From Ascarosepion bandense (Eukaryota > Mollusca > Cephalopoda > Sepiida > Sepiidae), in assembly GCA_037127315.1 (NCBI GenBank), contig JBBBDQ010001154.1, positions 62,001 to 126,000 of the forward strand: 64,000 nucleotides of DNA, written 5' to 3'. Made by a program: the position numbers and the translations under genes. The notes beneath the pieces were generated by a model, which was given only the letters and a program-made list of their open reading frames with translations, searched no databases and was not told the DNA's origin. Below, piece after piece: positions 25,010 through 38,045 of the stretch (positions are counted from its first letter, which is position 1; each line of letters opens with the position of its first letter).

Positions 25010-25350
25010 TAGTTATGTTTAAAACTAAGTTTGCCTCAGCAAATTGTTCTAGCAGATAAAAGCATTTGTCTGAATTTGGACACTGTGAGTTCAATCCCTG
25101 GGTTGGGCAGTGTGCATTTGCACTCAGTGGAAATGGGTGAGCAATAACTGAACAGTACTAAATAAATAAAAACTAGATGCTATCCCTAGACATGACTTGT
25201 GGAACGAAAATAGTCTACAAACATAGATTAAATAGTGCTCAGTTCGAAATTCCCTGTAGGTTACCCAGACTGAAGGAACAACAGCTGAAACATGAAGAAA
25301 GCTGTGTTTAATAGTCTGAATATAAATAGTGTAAATAATGATAACTCTTA
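25010..25350 (+). mobile_element. tRNA-like SINE with family E tail
   Basis: tRNA-like head at about 25030-25105, with box B-like GTGAGTTCAATCCCTGG. The 3' module CAGTTCGAAATTCCCTG, AGACTGAAGGAACAACAG, GTCTGAATATAAATAG matches 14818-14970. Confidence 0.55.
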
Positions 25351-25537
25351 AAAAAAGATGGTCAAATTTTCTATACTAATTTTTAGTCCTTTGCAGATAA
25401 AAAAAAAAAACATTTTAAAAAAATTCATTGGTCTTGCCTTAAAATTTTTATAAACTTTGTTTTTATGAAGTTTGGAGCATTATTTTCATCATGTATGCTT
25501 ATTTTTTAATGATTCTGTGGAGGTACCTACTTTGGAG

Positions 25538-25798
25538 CAACAGTTCTAAAACTTTTTTTTCTCTCTAAGACAAATTTTTGGAATGAAAATTTGCTTGCAT
25601 CTTACAAATTCTTAATACAATGGAAAACCATCACAATAATATACTGGGACTCATGCATGCAATTTCATGTAGCCATAATATTTTAAATTTTGAAATTATT
25701 TATCTTTGGTATATAAAATTTTTAAAACTGTTTCTAAATCTAAGTTTTGCCTCACTTGCTATCAATGTTCCACTGCATCACAGCACTTGGAACTACTG
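25538..25798. mobile_element. hAT-like MITE, 261 bp
   Basis: The left terminus CAACAGTTCTAAAACTTTT and the reverse complement of the right terminus (CAGTAGTTCCAAGTG) match at 9 of 15 positions, and the shape resembles hAT ends (CAGTGGTTCTCAAAC type). The flanks CTTTGGAG (25530-25537) and CTTTAGAG (25799-25806) look like an 8-bp target duplication with one change. There is no transposase inside. A 109-codon frame that starts within it and runs on past the right end has no motif. Confidence 0.5.
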
Positions 25799-25806
25799 CT
25801 TTAGAG

Positions 25807-28082
25807 ATTTATTAACAATTATTGCAGTTATTGAAACCTTCAGTCTTGTAGCCATAGAAATATATATTTCACAAACACAACTCCATACTATACCCTGCAT
25901 TGCCCTAAATAAATATCAAATAAAGATAATGTGGAAAATAAAAATATGAGAGAGGCAAAAGAAACTTTTTTTATTTATATCAAAATATGAATATCAGTAC
26001 ACACATATATTTCCTGGCTTTTTGTCATTTAAATATCAATTTTGAGAAGTATGTCAGGTTGACAACTTTTCAAAACTCTTTTGTAGAGAAGAACTGTTTG
26101 AAAAAAACAAACATAAATCTACCTTATTGCTAAAACAGGAAGTCCAACCTCCATGAGAAAAGCAATTTTGTACATTTTAGCTGAACTGCAGAGCAACAGA
26201 GATATTTTCAATTTTTTTATTATACTTTTTTTTTATTATATCTTTGACAGAAAAGTACTGTTAAATTTGTTAAAAAAGTCAAAAACTAATATGAAACCAT
26301 AATTTATACAATGATATCTACACTGTACACTAAATGGCTTTGTTTTGTTTAACTTTTCTTCCACAATTGCCTGCTTACACAGCTTTTCTAAAGCAGTTGA
26401 GAGAGATTACCAAAGTTGACTAGAAGAGAAAAAGCATTGATGCTGACAATTCTCAGCATATTTTGGAGATAAGCCATTTATTATAATTCAGGCTGTGCAT
26501 GTATAACTTTCAATAGCATAAGAGTTAATAACACAGGAAAAGCTATCAGCAAATCAAGTTCAAATTTTGACCAAAGCTTCTTATCCGCATTTTGTACTAA
26601 TAACCTTAGGAGAGACAAATTCAGTTCCGCCCTAAGCTTTAATCCCTTTGTCAGATAAATTGTTAAAAACATTTTTTCAATGGCATGTCACAAAGGCTAA
26701 TTGTGAAGATTTTAAATAAATGAACGAATACTTGGACTTTCTATTAATTACCTTATCTGCTTAGGTAGTAGAAAAATAAACAATCTTACTCTTATAGTTG
26801 ACCGTGATCGACAGCAATAGATAATTTCTGGATCAACCTTGATCAAATACTGTGTAGATCAACTTAAAAAAAAATGACAATTTTAAATATTAATAAAATC
26901 ACATATGATAAGTGTTTTGGAAACCAAAATCTGATAAATTTTCTAAGATTTTTTTTTTTTTTAGAGAATTAGAATTTTGAATTCTGCATTTAGTAAGTGG
27001 TTCAAAATATACAATAAAAGTAGACATCTGCAATAGATTAATGGTTAAGAGAACCATTGATAATCCTGAGTGAATCTTTACTACAGGGTAGTTTGGCCTT
27101 GTGCCAGTCTAAGCTAAGCAAATAACTACATTAGATAATATAGTAAATTCATCTTACAGAGTAAGACAGTAAAGCTCAATCTTTACTATTATGGCCTTGT
27201 ATTAGTTTCAGTTAATGGCAATAATGCAATTAGCCATTTTTGTACAGGAAATATGTCTTTCATTAAAGTGTTACAGTTGGTTGAAATTTATTAAACCTTT
27301 TTCTTAAAACAATTTTTCAGGAAATTAGAATTATCAAGTTCATTGTTATGGCTCTTTCTGGAACTAATGAGTTTTCTTCCAAACCATTTGTTCTTGGTAG
27401 TTTAAAAAGTTAACAGTTTGATAATTTAATTAAGCCTTGCAAAATATTTAAAGAATTCACATTTAAAATCAAAGTTTCCCCTACTAATTATGAAATATTG
27501 TGTTTGATTCACATGACAAAATTTCTCTGCTGGAAGCAGAAGCACAAGAAACTCAAATTACACAAAATGTTAAGAGATCTCTCGTCCTGGTCATGTATAA
27601 TTAACCTGTTCGTTATACAAGTTTTCTTAAGTAAAATTAATATCAACTGGCCTAGATCGAGAAGACCTATAAAAGAAAAAAAAATCTCATGACAGGAAAA
27701 GTAGTTAATTGAGCTTAGCTCTATCATGATGGTCCCCATGGCCAAATTGATAACTACATTTTGTTTCTCTGATGGAAAATGGGGATATAGGTTTAATTGT
27801 TGGGAGACATTTTTCTTCAGTAGGATTTCTTGGTTTAGGCTGGTTGATATTACAACAAAAAACAGGGATGACAACTCAAACATGTACACCCACTAAAAAT
27901 AGCACTTAAAGTAAAAGAAATAATGTTGGATTAAAAAAAATTAATGTGTATAAGCATGCATGAGTGCATGATAGTATGTTTACAAGAGTGTGTGTGTGTG
28001 TGTGTGGTTCCAATCCCTTTATTAAAACATCAGCAAAATACAGGGTGTCCCCTCCAAAATTAACATTTAAAATGTGAATATA
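25807..28082. other. AT-rich stretch, no gene seen
   Basis: Includes a partly duplicated passage at 27070-27220 (two versions of TTTACTA...GGCCTTGT). The longest frame (27509-27889, minus) lacks recognisable motifs. Confidence 0.4.
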
Positions 28083-28376
28083 TGCGCATTATAGTGCAGT
28101 AGATAGACTCAGAACGACAAATCAGGGTGGCATGTTCGAATTCCAGTTGAATCCCCTGCATTCACTTATGCACAAATACCCTTGGAAAAGGTATTAATCC
28201 ATCTCTTCCCTCTAGTTATAGGTTAAATAATAGGACAGATTGGGTTCTTTAGCCTTGGCTGGCAACCAGTCTACCACAAAAAGCAATGGCAACTTACTGT
28301 GGGATAATCTTCTGCCCAATCAGTCATGTCTCTTTCGAGACATGATTGCCCAAAGCATGTATGGCACTTGACTGAA
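28083..28376 (+). mobile_element. tRNA-derived SINE (family A), full length
   Basis: Diverged box A (ATAGTGCAGTAGATAG), good box B (TGTTCGAATTCC) and body. The 3' hairpin CATGTCTCTTTCGAGACATG is intact (28325-28344). Confidence 0.88.
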
Positions 28377-29278
28377 TATCTGAGTAACAAATCCTAGGTG
28401 AACAAATTTAAAAGATTTATTTATCAAATTCAAACAAGATATTCAAAGAGAAGTAGATTTTGTAACTGAAGCTTCACAAAGCATCACAAATGTTCAATGT
28501 GCATACCATTATTAGACTACAAAATAATGCCAATTTTTGTATAATAAGATTTCAAGGCTAAAGACTTCTTTTGATATCAAACAGCAAAGGAGAATTTGCT
28601 CCTTATCATTTGCTAGCATACATGGTTATAAAGCATTTTATAAATGGTAGTAGGATTCACTAAGCAAGATGTGGCCTTAATTGCAATACTATGAACATGC
28701 CAAAGAACAACAGGAAAAGAGAGCAAAAATATTTAAGAGGAGTTCAAATATTGAAAATTATATTTAAGAAAAAAAAAAAAAATTAATAAATTTATCTGAA
28801 ATAATTATTTGAAAACAGTGATCATTATTAAGTCATGAGACCAACAGATTATAAATTAAATTACGGAAATTGCAAGAAATTTTAATCTTGGATTTTAATG
28901 GAATATTGAATAAAAAAAAATTAAAAAAAAGTAAAAGAAAATTTTTAACACTAGGAATAACATCTGAATACTAGATTGTGCATGATGTATTTCATGCATA
29001 TTGTAAAATCTGATAAGTAATCCTTTTCTCTCTTAAGAGAAAGATATTAGAGTTAAAGATCAACTGAAAACAAAGAAGTCATCAATAGGTAGCTATTTTT
29101 TCTTTTTTTCAGGCGTGTCTTTCTATTTCAGATCTCAACAACAAAAATATATTTAGATTAGTTTGGTTGTTTTTGTTTGTTGGCATATCAACCTCTGTGG
29201 ATTATTTAATGCTAAAATCTAAATATTTTGTAAGCAATTTTTTTTAAATATAAGTTTTGGTGATACAATTGGTGATAC
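28377..29278. other. AT-rich stretch, no gene seen
   Basis: No recognisable gene or repeat. Confidence 0.4.
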
Positions 29279-29386
29279 AACCCATAGATAGAACAGAAGA
29301 GGTGGATTCATACCTTTCCCAAGGGTATTTACATGTAAGAACCAAACTCTCTGATTAACAATTCCAAGTTATTATATATTACACCA
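29279..29386 (-). mobile_element. SINE fragment (family A-like head and early body)
   Basis: The minus strand shows a diverged tRNA-like head starting GTGGTGTAATATATAATAAC, AATCAGAGAGTTTGGTTC, then the family A block AAATACCCTTGGGAAAGGTA. It directly follows, in the same orientation, a 5S rRNA-like segment. Confidence 0.6.
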
Positions 29387-29447
29387 CCTGGTATTTCCAA
29401 AAGGTCACCCATTTAGGTACTGACCAGGCTTGGTGTTGCTTAACTTT
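29384..29447 (-). pseudogene. 5S rRNA-like segment fused to SINE
   Basis: Minus strand reads AAGTTAAGCAACACCAAGCC, then TGGTCAGTACCTAAATGGG, TGACC and AATACCAGGTG. This is the 3' half of 5S rRNA, covering its internal promoter (box A to box C). The 5' half is absent. The GGTG at the 5S end coincides with the first bases of the SINE head. Confidence 0.75.
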
Positions 29448-31659
29448 AGTTCTGATGTAGCTGTAAGCAAAAATATATTTAGACATTAATTAGGATAAAA
29501 AAAATAAATGAACCTTAATATATACTACTCTAGCAATAAAACATTTTCTGTGCTCTAAAAAAAAAATTTTTTTTTTAACTAGAATGCAGTAAAGAGTCAA
29601 TCAATAAAAAGATACGTTTAATTGTAGGCAGTGATAAGTAAAACTTTTGCAAACGAAAATTTCATTTTAATAAGTAAAAGGCATTTCTAAATTTCAGAGA
29701 TAAAATTATCTCTTAATTTCTAATTGATATTTATATTAAGAGTAAAAACAATAATATAGGTTATCTGATACTTTCTAGGAAAGAACAGAATATTTTCAAA
29801 TTATGTCAGATATGAATGCAAAAATATTTTTTCTAGTTTAAACTCATCAAAACAGGTTCAAATGAATGATTTACAAGGAGGCATTTAAAAAACTGATACA
29901 AAAAGATAATAGTTTAATTAAACAATATCTTCATATCAAGAGTGTACAAGTAAAGAGATGACAAAAAGAACTTTTTATCCATAACCAACAAGAAAACAAC
30001 GAAAACCAAAATTTTAGAAATAGACCATATGCAAAACAATCAATTTTTTTTCATACAATATTGTGGTTATAATTTATTGCACAGATTAGATATAACCAAT
30101 AATTACTGGAAATTCAAAAACAATCAAAGATTGAAAATGTTAGTGAATAATTTAATCTTTTGAAAGCATCAGAAAATAATTTTAAAGCTGGTTCCAGAAC
30201 ATTTAAACTGATGATAATGCAAATTATTTTTTTAATCTAAAAAAAAAAATAAAAAATAAAAAAAAAATGCTGTTATTACCTGAAAACAGGTTTGTATGAA
30301 AAGAAAATAATTCTTGCATTTTGATTACTCAGTTTTGATTACTCATTTGATTACTCATATTTTGATTACTCAGTTTTCATTATAGTCTTATTAATTATAA
30401 GCTGGTACTGAAAAGTTTTTCAGTTTAACCAAGAAAGGGTACCAAAATAATTTGTTCGATCAAATTTTGAAAAATGGCTTGAACAAAAACTTGGCACTAC
30501 TTGAATTGGCTGGTCTGCCCATGAAAACTAGGGGAAAATTTTTTTGTGGAGGTAGTAATAATTTTTGTGGAATAACATTCATTAGACCTTCCTCATATGA
30601 AAATAAGAAAAAAAAATTTTTTTTTAAATTCATTTATAGAAAGGGATCTTGTTTATAATGTAAATACAGTATTAAATCAATCACTGACTTTTTAAAGTGC
30701 CATCTGTACTTTATTTTTTTATTTACAAATGACAAGATTGAAACAGTGATCACATCATTGATCACTGTGTACAACTGATGTTATTTTGATTTTTTTTTAA
30801 GTAATTTAATTTTTTTGTGGAGGGTTTGTGAAACAATTATATTAATTGAAGAACAGATGGATACTTACATTTATTAATTTATTGCTCATTTAAAATATTT
30901 TCCTAAAACAAAACAGTATATATATCCATTTGTTATTTGAAAGAAATCGTTTTGATTCTGACAAACGTCTTGATCTGAAGGTCTAAATAATGCTAATCTA
31001 TAAAAATCACCCCCCACACCACACACAAAATTGCTCCTATATATTTTTTTTAGAGAGGCAGACAATTTAAATAGTTCCTTTTCAGAATCCCTTCAGAAAA
31101 AAAAGATACCTTCCTATTCTACTCATATAGGTAATACCTATAATTAAAAGTTTATCTTCAAGCATAACAATAGAATTAAAGAAAGCTCAAGTATATTGAC
31201 AGTTATTTGGTCAAATAAGTGTTAAACTTATCCAGAGATTAAGTAGGTTTAATGAAGGCAGAGTTATTGAATACATTTTACAGACTTAAAAGAACTTTCT
31301 CTCCAATGACAAACAGAATTCTCATTATAAATAAAATTCTTTAAACTGACTTTTTTTTTCTCTTCTAAAAATATTTTGTTAAAAATATAACCATTCCAGT
31401 ATTTTAAATAGGATTAAGACCTTTCAACTTTCAGTTCTATTCTTTACACTGAAATCAAATTTTGATAGGCTGAAGAAATGTATTTTATGAGAAAATTGAT
31501 GAAGATAATTCTTTATATATTTTGTTCCACAGCAAAGAATATACAGCAGAATAAACTGGTTAGAATTTTGCTTACAAGAGTAAAGAAAAAAAAACTGGCT
31601 TAAAGTTGGAATCAGTAGAGATGTGTGCATGTGTATGTATGTGTATAATATCAATAATA

Positions 31660-31695
<36 letters not shown>

Positions 31696-32214
31696 ACACG
31701 CTTTCCTATATGCACATATCACCCAATGTATTACACATGCATACTGACAAAAAGATGCATTAACTGTTGAAGCAGCCATATTGCAATAATGGCACCTATA
31801 AGAAAAGAAATGTACCATTGGAGGAAAAAAAAAAAAAATTCAATTGATTTACTGTTGTGGAGGTTGGGGGGGGGGTAAAAGAAAATTATGGGGAGGATGG
31901 AAGAGCTTAGCAGTTTCAAAAAGAGTTTTTGGTTAGGGGAGGATTAATGATTTTTATGTATAGCTTTAATAAGAATAGAAGCTGATTACTTTGTAAACAT
32001 TAATGTGTGCGTGTGTGCATCTCTCTCTCTCTCTCTAATGTGTACTTGCAGAAATGAATAATTTACTAATCAAAATTCCTTATAAAAGATCAGAAAAGAG
32101 AGAGAGAAACAAACAATGTCAGTGGAGAACAAAGACAATCTTAGTAATTGTTCTGCATTAATTGCTGAATTATTTCTGCTAACTTAACGTCCTCAATGAA
32201 TTTAGAGACAAGTG
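29448..32214. other. AT-rich stretch, no gene seen
   Basis: Contains a short tandem run of TTTTGATTACTCA-like units (30317-30377), (TA)n at 31662-31692, a G9 run near 31868 and a CT tract near 32022. The 68-91 codon frames have no motifs. Confidence 0.4.
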
Positions 32215-32570
32215 ACAGCTTTCTGCATTTAGAAACTTTAGACAATCCAAAAAAGAATAACATTGGAGCAACGATGAAGTTTTGGAGAAAATGGAAACAC
32301 AAAAGAAATTTGTACATTTGAAAAGACAGTTGAAATTTTTAGAGCACACAGGGAAAGAGGGCTTGGAAAATCTGATACTCCCGGGACAGATTGAAGGCAG
32401 AGGATCTGAAGAAAACAATGCATAACCTACTTAGTGAGCTTAAGTAAATGGATGGCAGAGCAAAGTGGTTTAAGAGCTAAGAAAAAGAAAAAAACATGAA
32501 TAAGAGCTACAAACTGGGAAAAGCCATGTTCACTAATGTCCTGAAGGGACATGGCACGTAGAAAAAGTTG
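32215..32570 (+). mobile_element. RTE-type LINE 3' fragment
   Basis: The decayed C-terminal end of the family seen at 23 kb: phrases equivalent to EGLENLILPGQIEGR and LSKWMAEQ, ending in CCTGAAGGGACATGGCACGTAG. Stops and frameshifts throughout. Confidence 0.75.
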
Positions 32571-32641
32571 TATTTTAAGGATTTTTATTGTAATTTTACA
32601 ACGCTAAAAGGTGTTAAAAAAGTTTCTTTTAATTTAAAACC

Positions 32642-32643
32642 TC

Positions 32644-32688
<45 letters not shown>
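32642..32688. repeat. (TG)n(TA)n microsatellite
   Basis: GT run followed by a long TA run. Confidence 0.97.
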
Positions 32689-32689
<1 letters not shown>

Positions 32690-33374
32690 CATCTTAAAGT
32701 TACCTAGTGAATTAAAAGAAAGAAATAAAATCTAGCTTTTTCTTTAAAGAAAAAAAAAGGTGGATATTTTGAAGTATATATTTATTTTTAATTTGAAGTC
32801 TGTTTATAAAAATAAATGAAAAAGGAGACATCAGATAGGTGAAGAAGAAGTTTTTATTTAAAATATTTAAGCACATTTGTTATGTCTGATTTTGATGAAT
32901 GTTTTTTTTATTGTGACAAGAGCAAAATTCTCCTTCCCTATTTCTGGATATTTGCTCCCTGAAGGTCATCATTCCCTGGGTAGTAAGGTTGATCTATATT
33001 TATAATCAAACACATTTGTCAAACACCTGACAAGTTGATAGACAATTTTACAGGCAAGTCAATATAACATAACAGTGCTTTCATGGTGGATGAACAAGTT
33101 GCATATTCCCTGACAGTGGCTTATATTTAAAGCCTAGGTAATAAAATAAAAAAAAATACAACACCCTATGATTTTTTAATGTCCCCACCCCCTCCAAAAG
33201 GATGTTGGTGCAACACAATCTGCTGATTCTTGTATAATTATTGAGGGATAGAAAATAACTCAATCAAATTGTATTTTGTAGAAAAACTCCTGTTCATTTT
33301 GCATGTCTACATGCAGCATGATTAATGTTAGCAAAATCTTAAATTGGAGTAGATAGATCTATCTATCGCCCGGT

Positions 33375-33535
33375 TCACACTCCACCCACGTCTATTGAAC
33401 AGGTTAAGAGGCTCATCCCTTGTTCCCGGTTTAGGATGTGGTTTCCGTTTTTCTCTTTTCCAATCTTTTCACTATTACGTAGCCCCCTGCACATCAGTCG
33501 CGTTACCGCCTTGCTTTGGGGTGATACGATTAAAA
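33375..33535 (+). mobile_element. LINE 3' terminus (jockey/CR1-like)
   Basis: Ends with the family block ACATCAGTCGCGTTACCGCC, TTGCTTTGGGGTGATACGAT and a 26-nt A-rich tail at 33532-33557. Confidence 0.72.
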
Positions 33536-34085
33536 AAAAAAAAAAAAAAAAAAAAAATTATTTACGAGATTCATTAGGAAATGGATTAACTCTGACATAT
33601 CTTTAATTTATTTGTTTAAACATTATTTTTAATGGATACTTATATAGTAAATACCATCTTTTATAGTTAAACAGAATATTTATTTATGTTTACTGGCCTG
33701 AATAATCAAGAAATCTTGTTAAACCGCTCAACTACATAGAACTGATGTTTGTTTAAAAGCACTATTTGGGCTTTGTTATTATAAAAACTGGAGTCTCTAC
33801 TTAAATACAAGTATCCATTACAAATAATGTTTAAACAAATTAGAAATGTATATACAAAAAATGAAATATTCACCACTTACTTGCTACCCAGATCTTAAGC
33901 ATGTAGGTCTCATCAGACTATTCTTTAATATATTGATGGCTCTGCATATTCAGTTCTTTGCATTGGGCATTGAACACTTTCTTAAAATAACCATCTACTG
34001 GTCTAACCAGTACCTCTTTTACTGCTGTGTGCGTGCATTATATATAGGTGATAGAGTAGCAAATAATAGTAAATAAAAAAACCTT

Positions 34086-34090
<5 letters not shown>

Positions 34091-34119
<29 letters not shown>
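34091..34119. repeat. Poly-A run (29 nt)
   Basis: Uninterrupted A-run with no recognised element in front of it. Confidence 0.9.
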
Positions 34120-34122
<3 letters not shown>

Positions 34123-34263
34123 TAAAAATATAAAAGACATAAATGTGATTAAATAACAGGATTTTTAATGTTACAAAGAAAAGTAAAAAAATTATCCATG
34201 CTCATGTTTAATATGTTAGGGTGAGAGTGTGGATAATATTTTTACTTATCCTTATAAAATCTT

Positions 34264-34445
34264 AGTTTTATTTATTTATTTTACAATGTTCATCCTGTAC
34301 AAGTCCAAAGAGCCACTCAAGCCAGTGGGTTATAGTGTAAGAGATAAAAGACATAGTTTATGAGGATATTTAGGGAAAGAATCCTCTTGAGAGTTAGAAC
34401 TTACATCTCACTAATGCAATACAAATGGAATAAGGGTGGTTCCCT
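34264..34445 (-). repeat. Dispersed repeat, family F
   Basis: Shares with 43178-43420 the ordered phrases TTTACAATGTTCAYYCTGTAC, AAGAGCCACTCA, ATCCTCTTG and CATCTCA. A T-run before the 43 kb copy suggests an A-tailed element on the minus strand. Class unknown. Confidence 0.6.
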
Positions 34446-35063
34446 ACCTGAGTGATTCATTTTCTATGGTTTATCAACCTTTTGCAGGTAACTCAAGGCC
34501 AACAAATATTTAGATTGCAAAAATATTTTTGAGTGGAGAGGGGGGATAATAAAGCATTAGTGATACAAATCTTACTAATTAACCCATACCTGTGTATATT
34601 TTGAAAATTCCACAACATTCGCAATAGAGAAAAACTTAAACTGAAACTCCAAAAACATAATTTATGCACTCAGATGCACAAAATGGAACAAATTTTAACA
34701 TAGGTATCACTCAAACGCTAAACAGTCTATGCATAAAAGCCACACTGAATTATCAGATAACAGAAAACTGTGTCACAATACAACCACAAATACAATAAGG
34801 GTAATCTTAAAATTATGCCACTATATCAAACGAACAATTATTCTTATCTACAAATACAAGAACATACTTAATAGACAAATTTAAACCAGAACTAAACAAT
34901 GTGTGTGTTTCCTTATATTAATGCAGTATATATGTATGGTAAACGAGCATATACATACAATTACTGGCAAAACAAACACTGGTTTGACCACATGCACAAA
35001 CACTATACAAAGTGCATGTATATGCTATATAGGTTTCCTTATAACAGTATATGTATGGAGAAT

Positions 35064-35069
<6 letters not shown>

Positions 35070-35107
<38 letters not shown>
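35070..35107. repeat. (TA)n microsatellite
   Basis: TA run that creates spurious Tyr/Ile frames on both strands. Confidence 0.97.
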
Positions 35108-35112
<5 letters not shown>

Positions 35113-35487
35113 CTGGCAAAAACAAACAAAAAACAAACAGAAAAAACACATGCAAAGGTACATTTGTACACATATATTGGAAAAAAAAAGTACAAATACA
35201 CATACAGATTTATACATACATGGAAATAGAGAAATAAATACACCCAAAAATAAAAACACACATAATACCCAAGAATAGAGGCAAGAAGGAAAATGCGACA
35301 AAAGGAAGACGTGGGTTGGGGGATATAAAAAGATAAAAACAAAAAGACATCCTCTTCCCTTTTCTGGTGAGGTTTAATTATTCTATTGCTCCTTAACCAG
35401 AAGAACTTGTTTTGGCCAGACCAAAAAAAGATTCTAATGATTACTACTATACACAAAAGACAACCGTTTAAAACAAACTTAACATTC

Positions 35488-35530
35488 TTGGCCCAAACAG
35501 GGTTACAAAACCCGAAACATGTGTAGCAAA
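35488..35530 (+). other. Degenerate hammerhead-like hairpin, tentative
   Basis: GGGTTACAAAACCCGAAAC forms a stem (GGGT/ACCC) directly followed by GAAA, then ACATGTGTA. This is laid out as stem II, GAAA and stem III of a type I hammerhead. The catalytic CUGANGA position is CCAAACA, so no activity is expected. Confidence 0.3.
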
Positions 35531-35618
35531 ATATACAAAATAATATATGAAAAAAATCTACATAAAAAATGTTTGCATTTTTTCTCTTTTTTTAAATTAC
35601 ATATATGAATAATGTGGA

Positions 35619-35922
35619 TGTGCATTGTAGTGCAGTAGATAACGGCTCAAAACGAGAAATCAAGCAGCCGAGTTCAAATTCTAGTTGAATTTGTCGCATT
35701 CACTTACGCGCAAATACCCTTAGGAAAGGTATTAATCCCGCTCTTCACTCCAGTTATGGGTTAAATAACTGGATAGATTGGGTTCTATAGCCTTGGCTAG
35801 CAACCAGTCTACTGCAGAAAGTAATGGCAACCTACTGCAGAATAATCTTCTGCCCAGTCAGTCATGTTTCTTTCATGACATGATCACCCAAGCGTGTATC
35901 ACATATGACACTTAACTGACTG
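35619..35922 (+). mobile_element. tRNA-derived SINE (family A), full length
   Basis: Head GTGCATTGTAGTGCAGTAG, diverged box B, complete body, 3' hairpin with a changed arm (CATGTTTC/ATGACATG), ending CTTAACTGACTGA. Confidence 0.87.
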
Positions 35923-36029
35923 ATATAAGTTATATTTTGGTAGAAACTATCCATCCTAACAGGTCCGATTAAATAAAACTGACAAAGTCGGTCTGTTTAA
36001 CATTTTTTGTATTGTATTTTTCTAATTTT

Positions 36030-36650
36030 CAGGTAAGGAGAGTGTTGCAGTGGAAGTTGTAAATAAACTTTGGACAGCATATTCACAACTTCCAGCACAA
36101 TCAACATATTTCCAATTTCTTGATGATGCTCTATTAATATATTCTACTGACACTGATTTACCTTATCTTGTAGATAACTAAAAGTCACATTTGAAATGGA
36201 AGAAAACAATACTTTTAACTTTCCTAGACATCATGCTACACTGTTGACAGCAACTTAAAACTTCTTGTTCACTGAAAATAAACAAACAAAAATGATCTAA
36301 TAAAGTTTTATTTACATCATAACTAAATAAAACCCTGAATAATCATTGGATTCTACTTAATACTTACAATTACAGCCTCAATATTTAAGTGAAGAATTAT
36401 ATTGAAAATACTTTCAAGACCCTCCAATACCCTAATTATTTTATATTCAATGAGAAACAAAAGGCTCAAAATATTACAAAATAGAATAGTGGCCGCTCCT
36501 GACAAACCCAATTAATCAAAAAAATATATTGTTCTACCCACTATCAAAAGTACAATCGAAAAGAATTTCTCAACAACGTAAAATTTGTTACAACTACATC
36601 TAAAACAAGAGATTTAATTAGGTACTGCCACTTTTGTGATAATTCACGAT
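36030..36650 (+). pseudogene. Canonical Penelope-type RT relic
   Basis: Scattered frames read FQFLDDALLIYS (the YVDD-type catalytic block, first position changed), EENNTFNFLDIMLH (the FLDI block after the catalytic site) and YNEKQKAQN. They then read VLPTIKST followed by TTSKTRDLI, resembling the LPYIKG...TRKIRDLL segment that precedes the endonuclease in Penelope elements. Frame changes and stops (TAA at 36179-36181 and others) show it is dead. It differs in motif style from the 16-18 kb relic, so two lineages seem present. Confidence 0.5.
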
Positions 36651-37905
36651 TGTCTAAGTTTTAAAATGAATTTTTATAAATGGAAAAGCTTTTTTGAAGT
36701 TTTTATTTTAGATTTAACTGAAAGCTAAAGGATTAAATTTACTATTTCCATTAAGTAAAATACTCTGTAGCGTATTTTTCAAACAGAAAGTATATTAATT
36801 GAAACCAATTTTTATTTTTTGCCCATTTTTATTTTTTTAGCCATATTTTATTGCAATTTCCTTTATTAAAAAAATATTATAAAATAAAATATACTTTTCA
36901 GAAACTTTGAGGAATATTAACTGATTTAATTAAGCTGATTTGAAATAAGTATTAATTATTTTAAGATAAAAAAAAAGCAGAAAAAATAGATTTTAAACAA
37001 GCAATAATAGTGATTTGCACATCTTTCAGAATTTGTCAAGCACCGATAAACTGTTTACAGACTATCTGCTAAAACATAATTTAAGAAAATGATGGGTGAA
37101 CATATTTTTATGTAATTTCTAAGTACTCAGTAAAATTAAATACATGGGAAATATTCTCTAATCTAATTTTAAAAATGTTTTATAAAAAAAAATGTTTTTA
37201 GAAATCTTGGTGCATGATCATTTGTATTAAGCTTTTCAATTTTCGATTAGTGAATATAGTCTTCACTTAATAACCTAAAGAATTGAATTTTTAAAAGATT
37301 CTTTAAAATTTTATAAATTATAATTTAAAGAAAAAAAAAGGAAACAATTCTAAAAATTCATCTTTCACTGAAATTTTTTTCTTCAGACAATAATGTCTTT
37401 AATATATTATTCATAAAAGCAATTAAAAGCTTCTATAGTTAAATTAATGTGGTAGTTTTATTGCATGTTTTATTTTACTAGTCAGAGTAGATTTTCATGG
37501 CAACTATTTAAAAAAAGTTGTAACAGAGAATTTAAGAGATTGATAGTTGTAAAAAAAAAAAAAAAAAAAAAAAAATAAAAACGTTAAATTTGAAAAGCTA
37601 GTGTATATGAATAAGTGTTTAAACAATGATAAAATATACATTCTGCAATAATTGTTCTTGCCTAGGCTCTGATAAGTAAGCAATCATGAAACCTCTCATT
37701 GTTAACATAAATCACTTGATATTATTATGACAATAGCAACAACAATAATATGCTAAAAAGTTCCTGGTACAATAATACCCTTCAAAATCTTAACTTTTTT
37801 AAAACAATGTATTTTTAGAAAAGCTTCTTTAGCCAACTTTTCTGTATTCTTACATATGTATTAGGAGAGGGGGTTATATGCAGAGATATATATCAATATA
37901 ATTCG

Positions 37906-37955
<50 letters not shown>

Positions 37956-38045
37956 AGAGAATTAGAGGGATAGAAAGCAGGAGGAGATGACATAAGAGAA
38001 CACTCACAGGAAGATGGGTGAGAAGGAAGGGAAGGAAAAGATCTG
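36651..38045. other. AT-rich stretch, no gene seen
   Basis: Includes an A25 run near 37550-37574 and (TA)n at 37909-37952. No gene motifs. Confidence 0.45.

Noticed and set aside
25620..25949. 109-codon open frame
   Set aside because: Lies largely within the hAT-like MITE and AT-rich flank, no motif, start inside the repeat.
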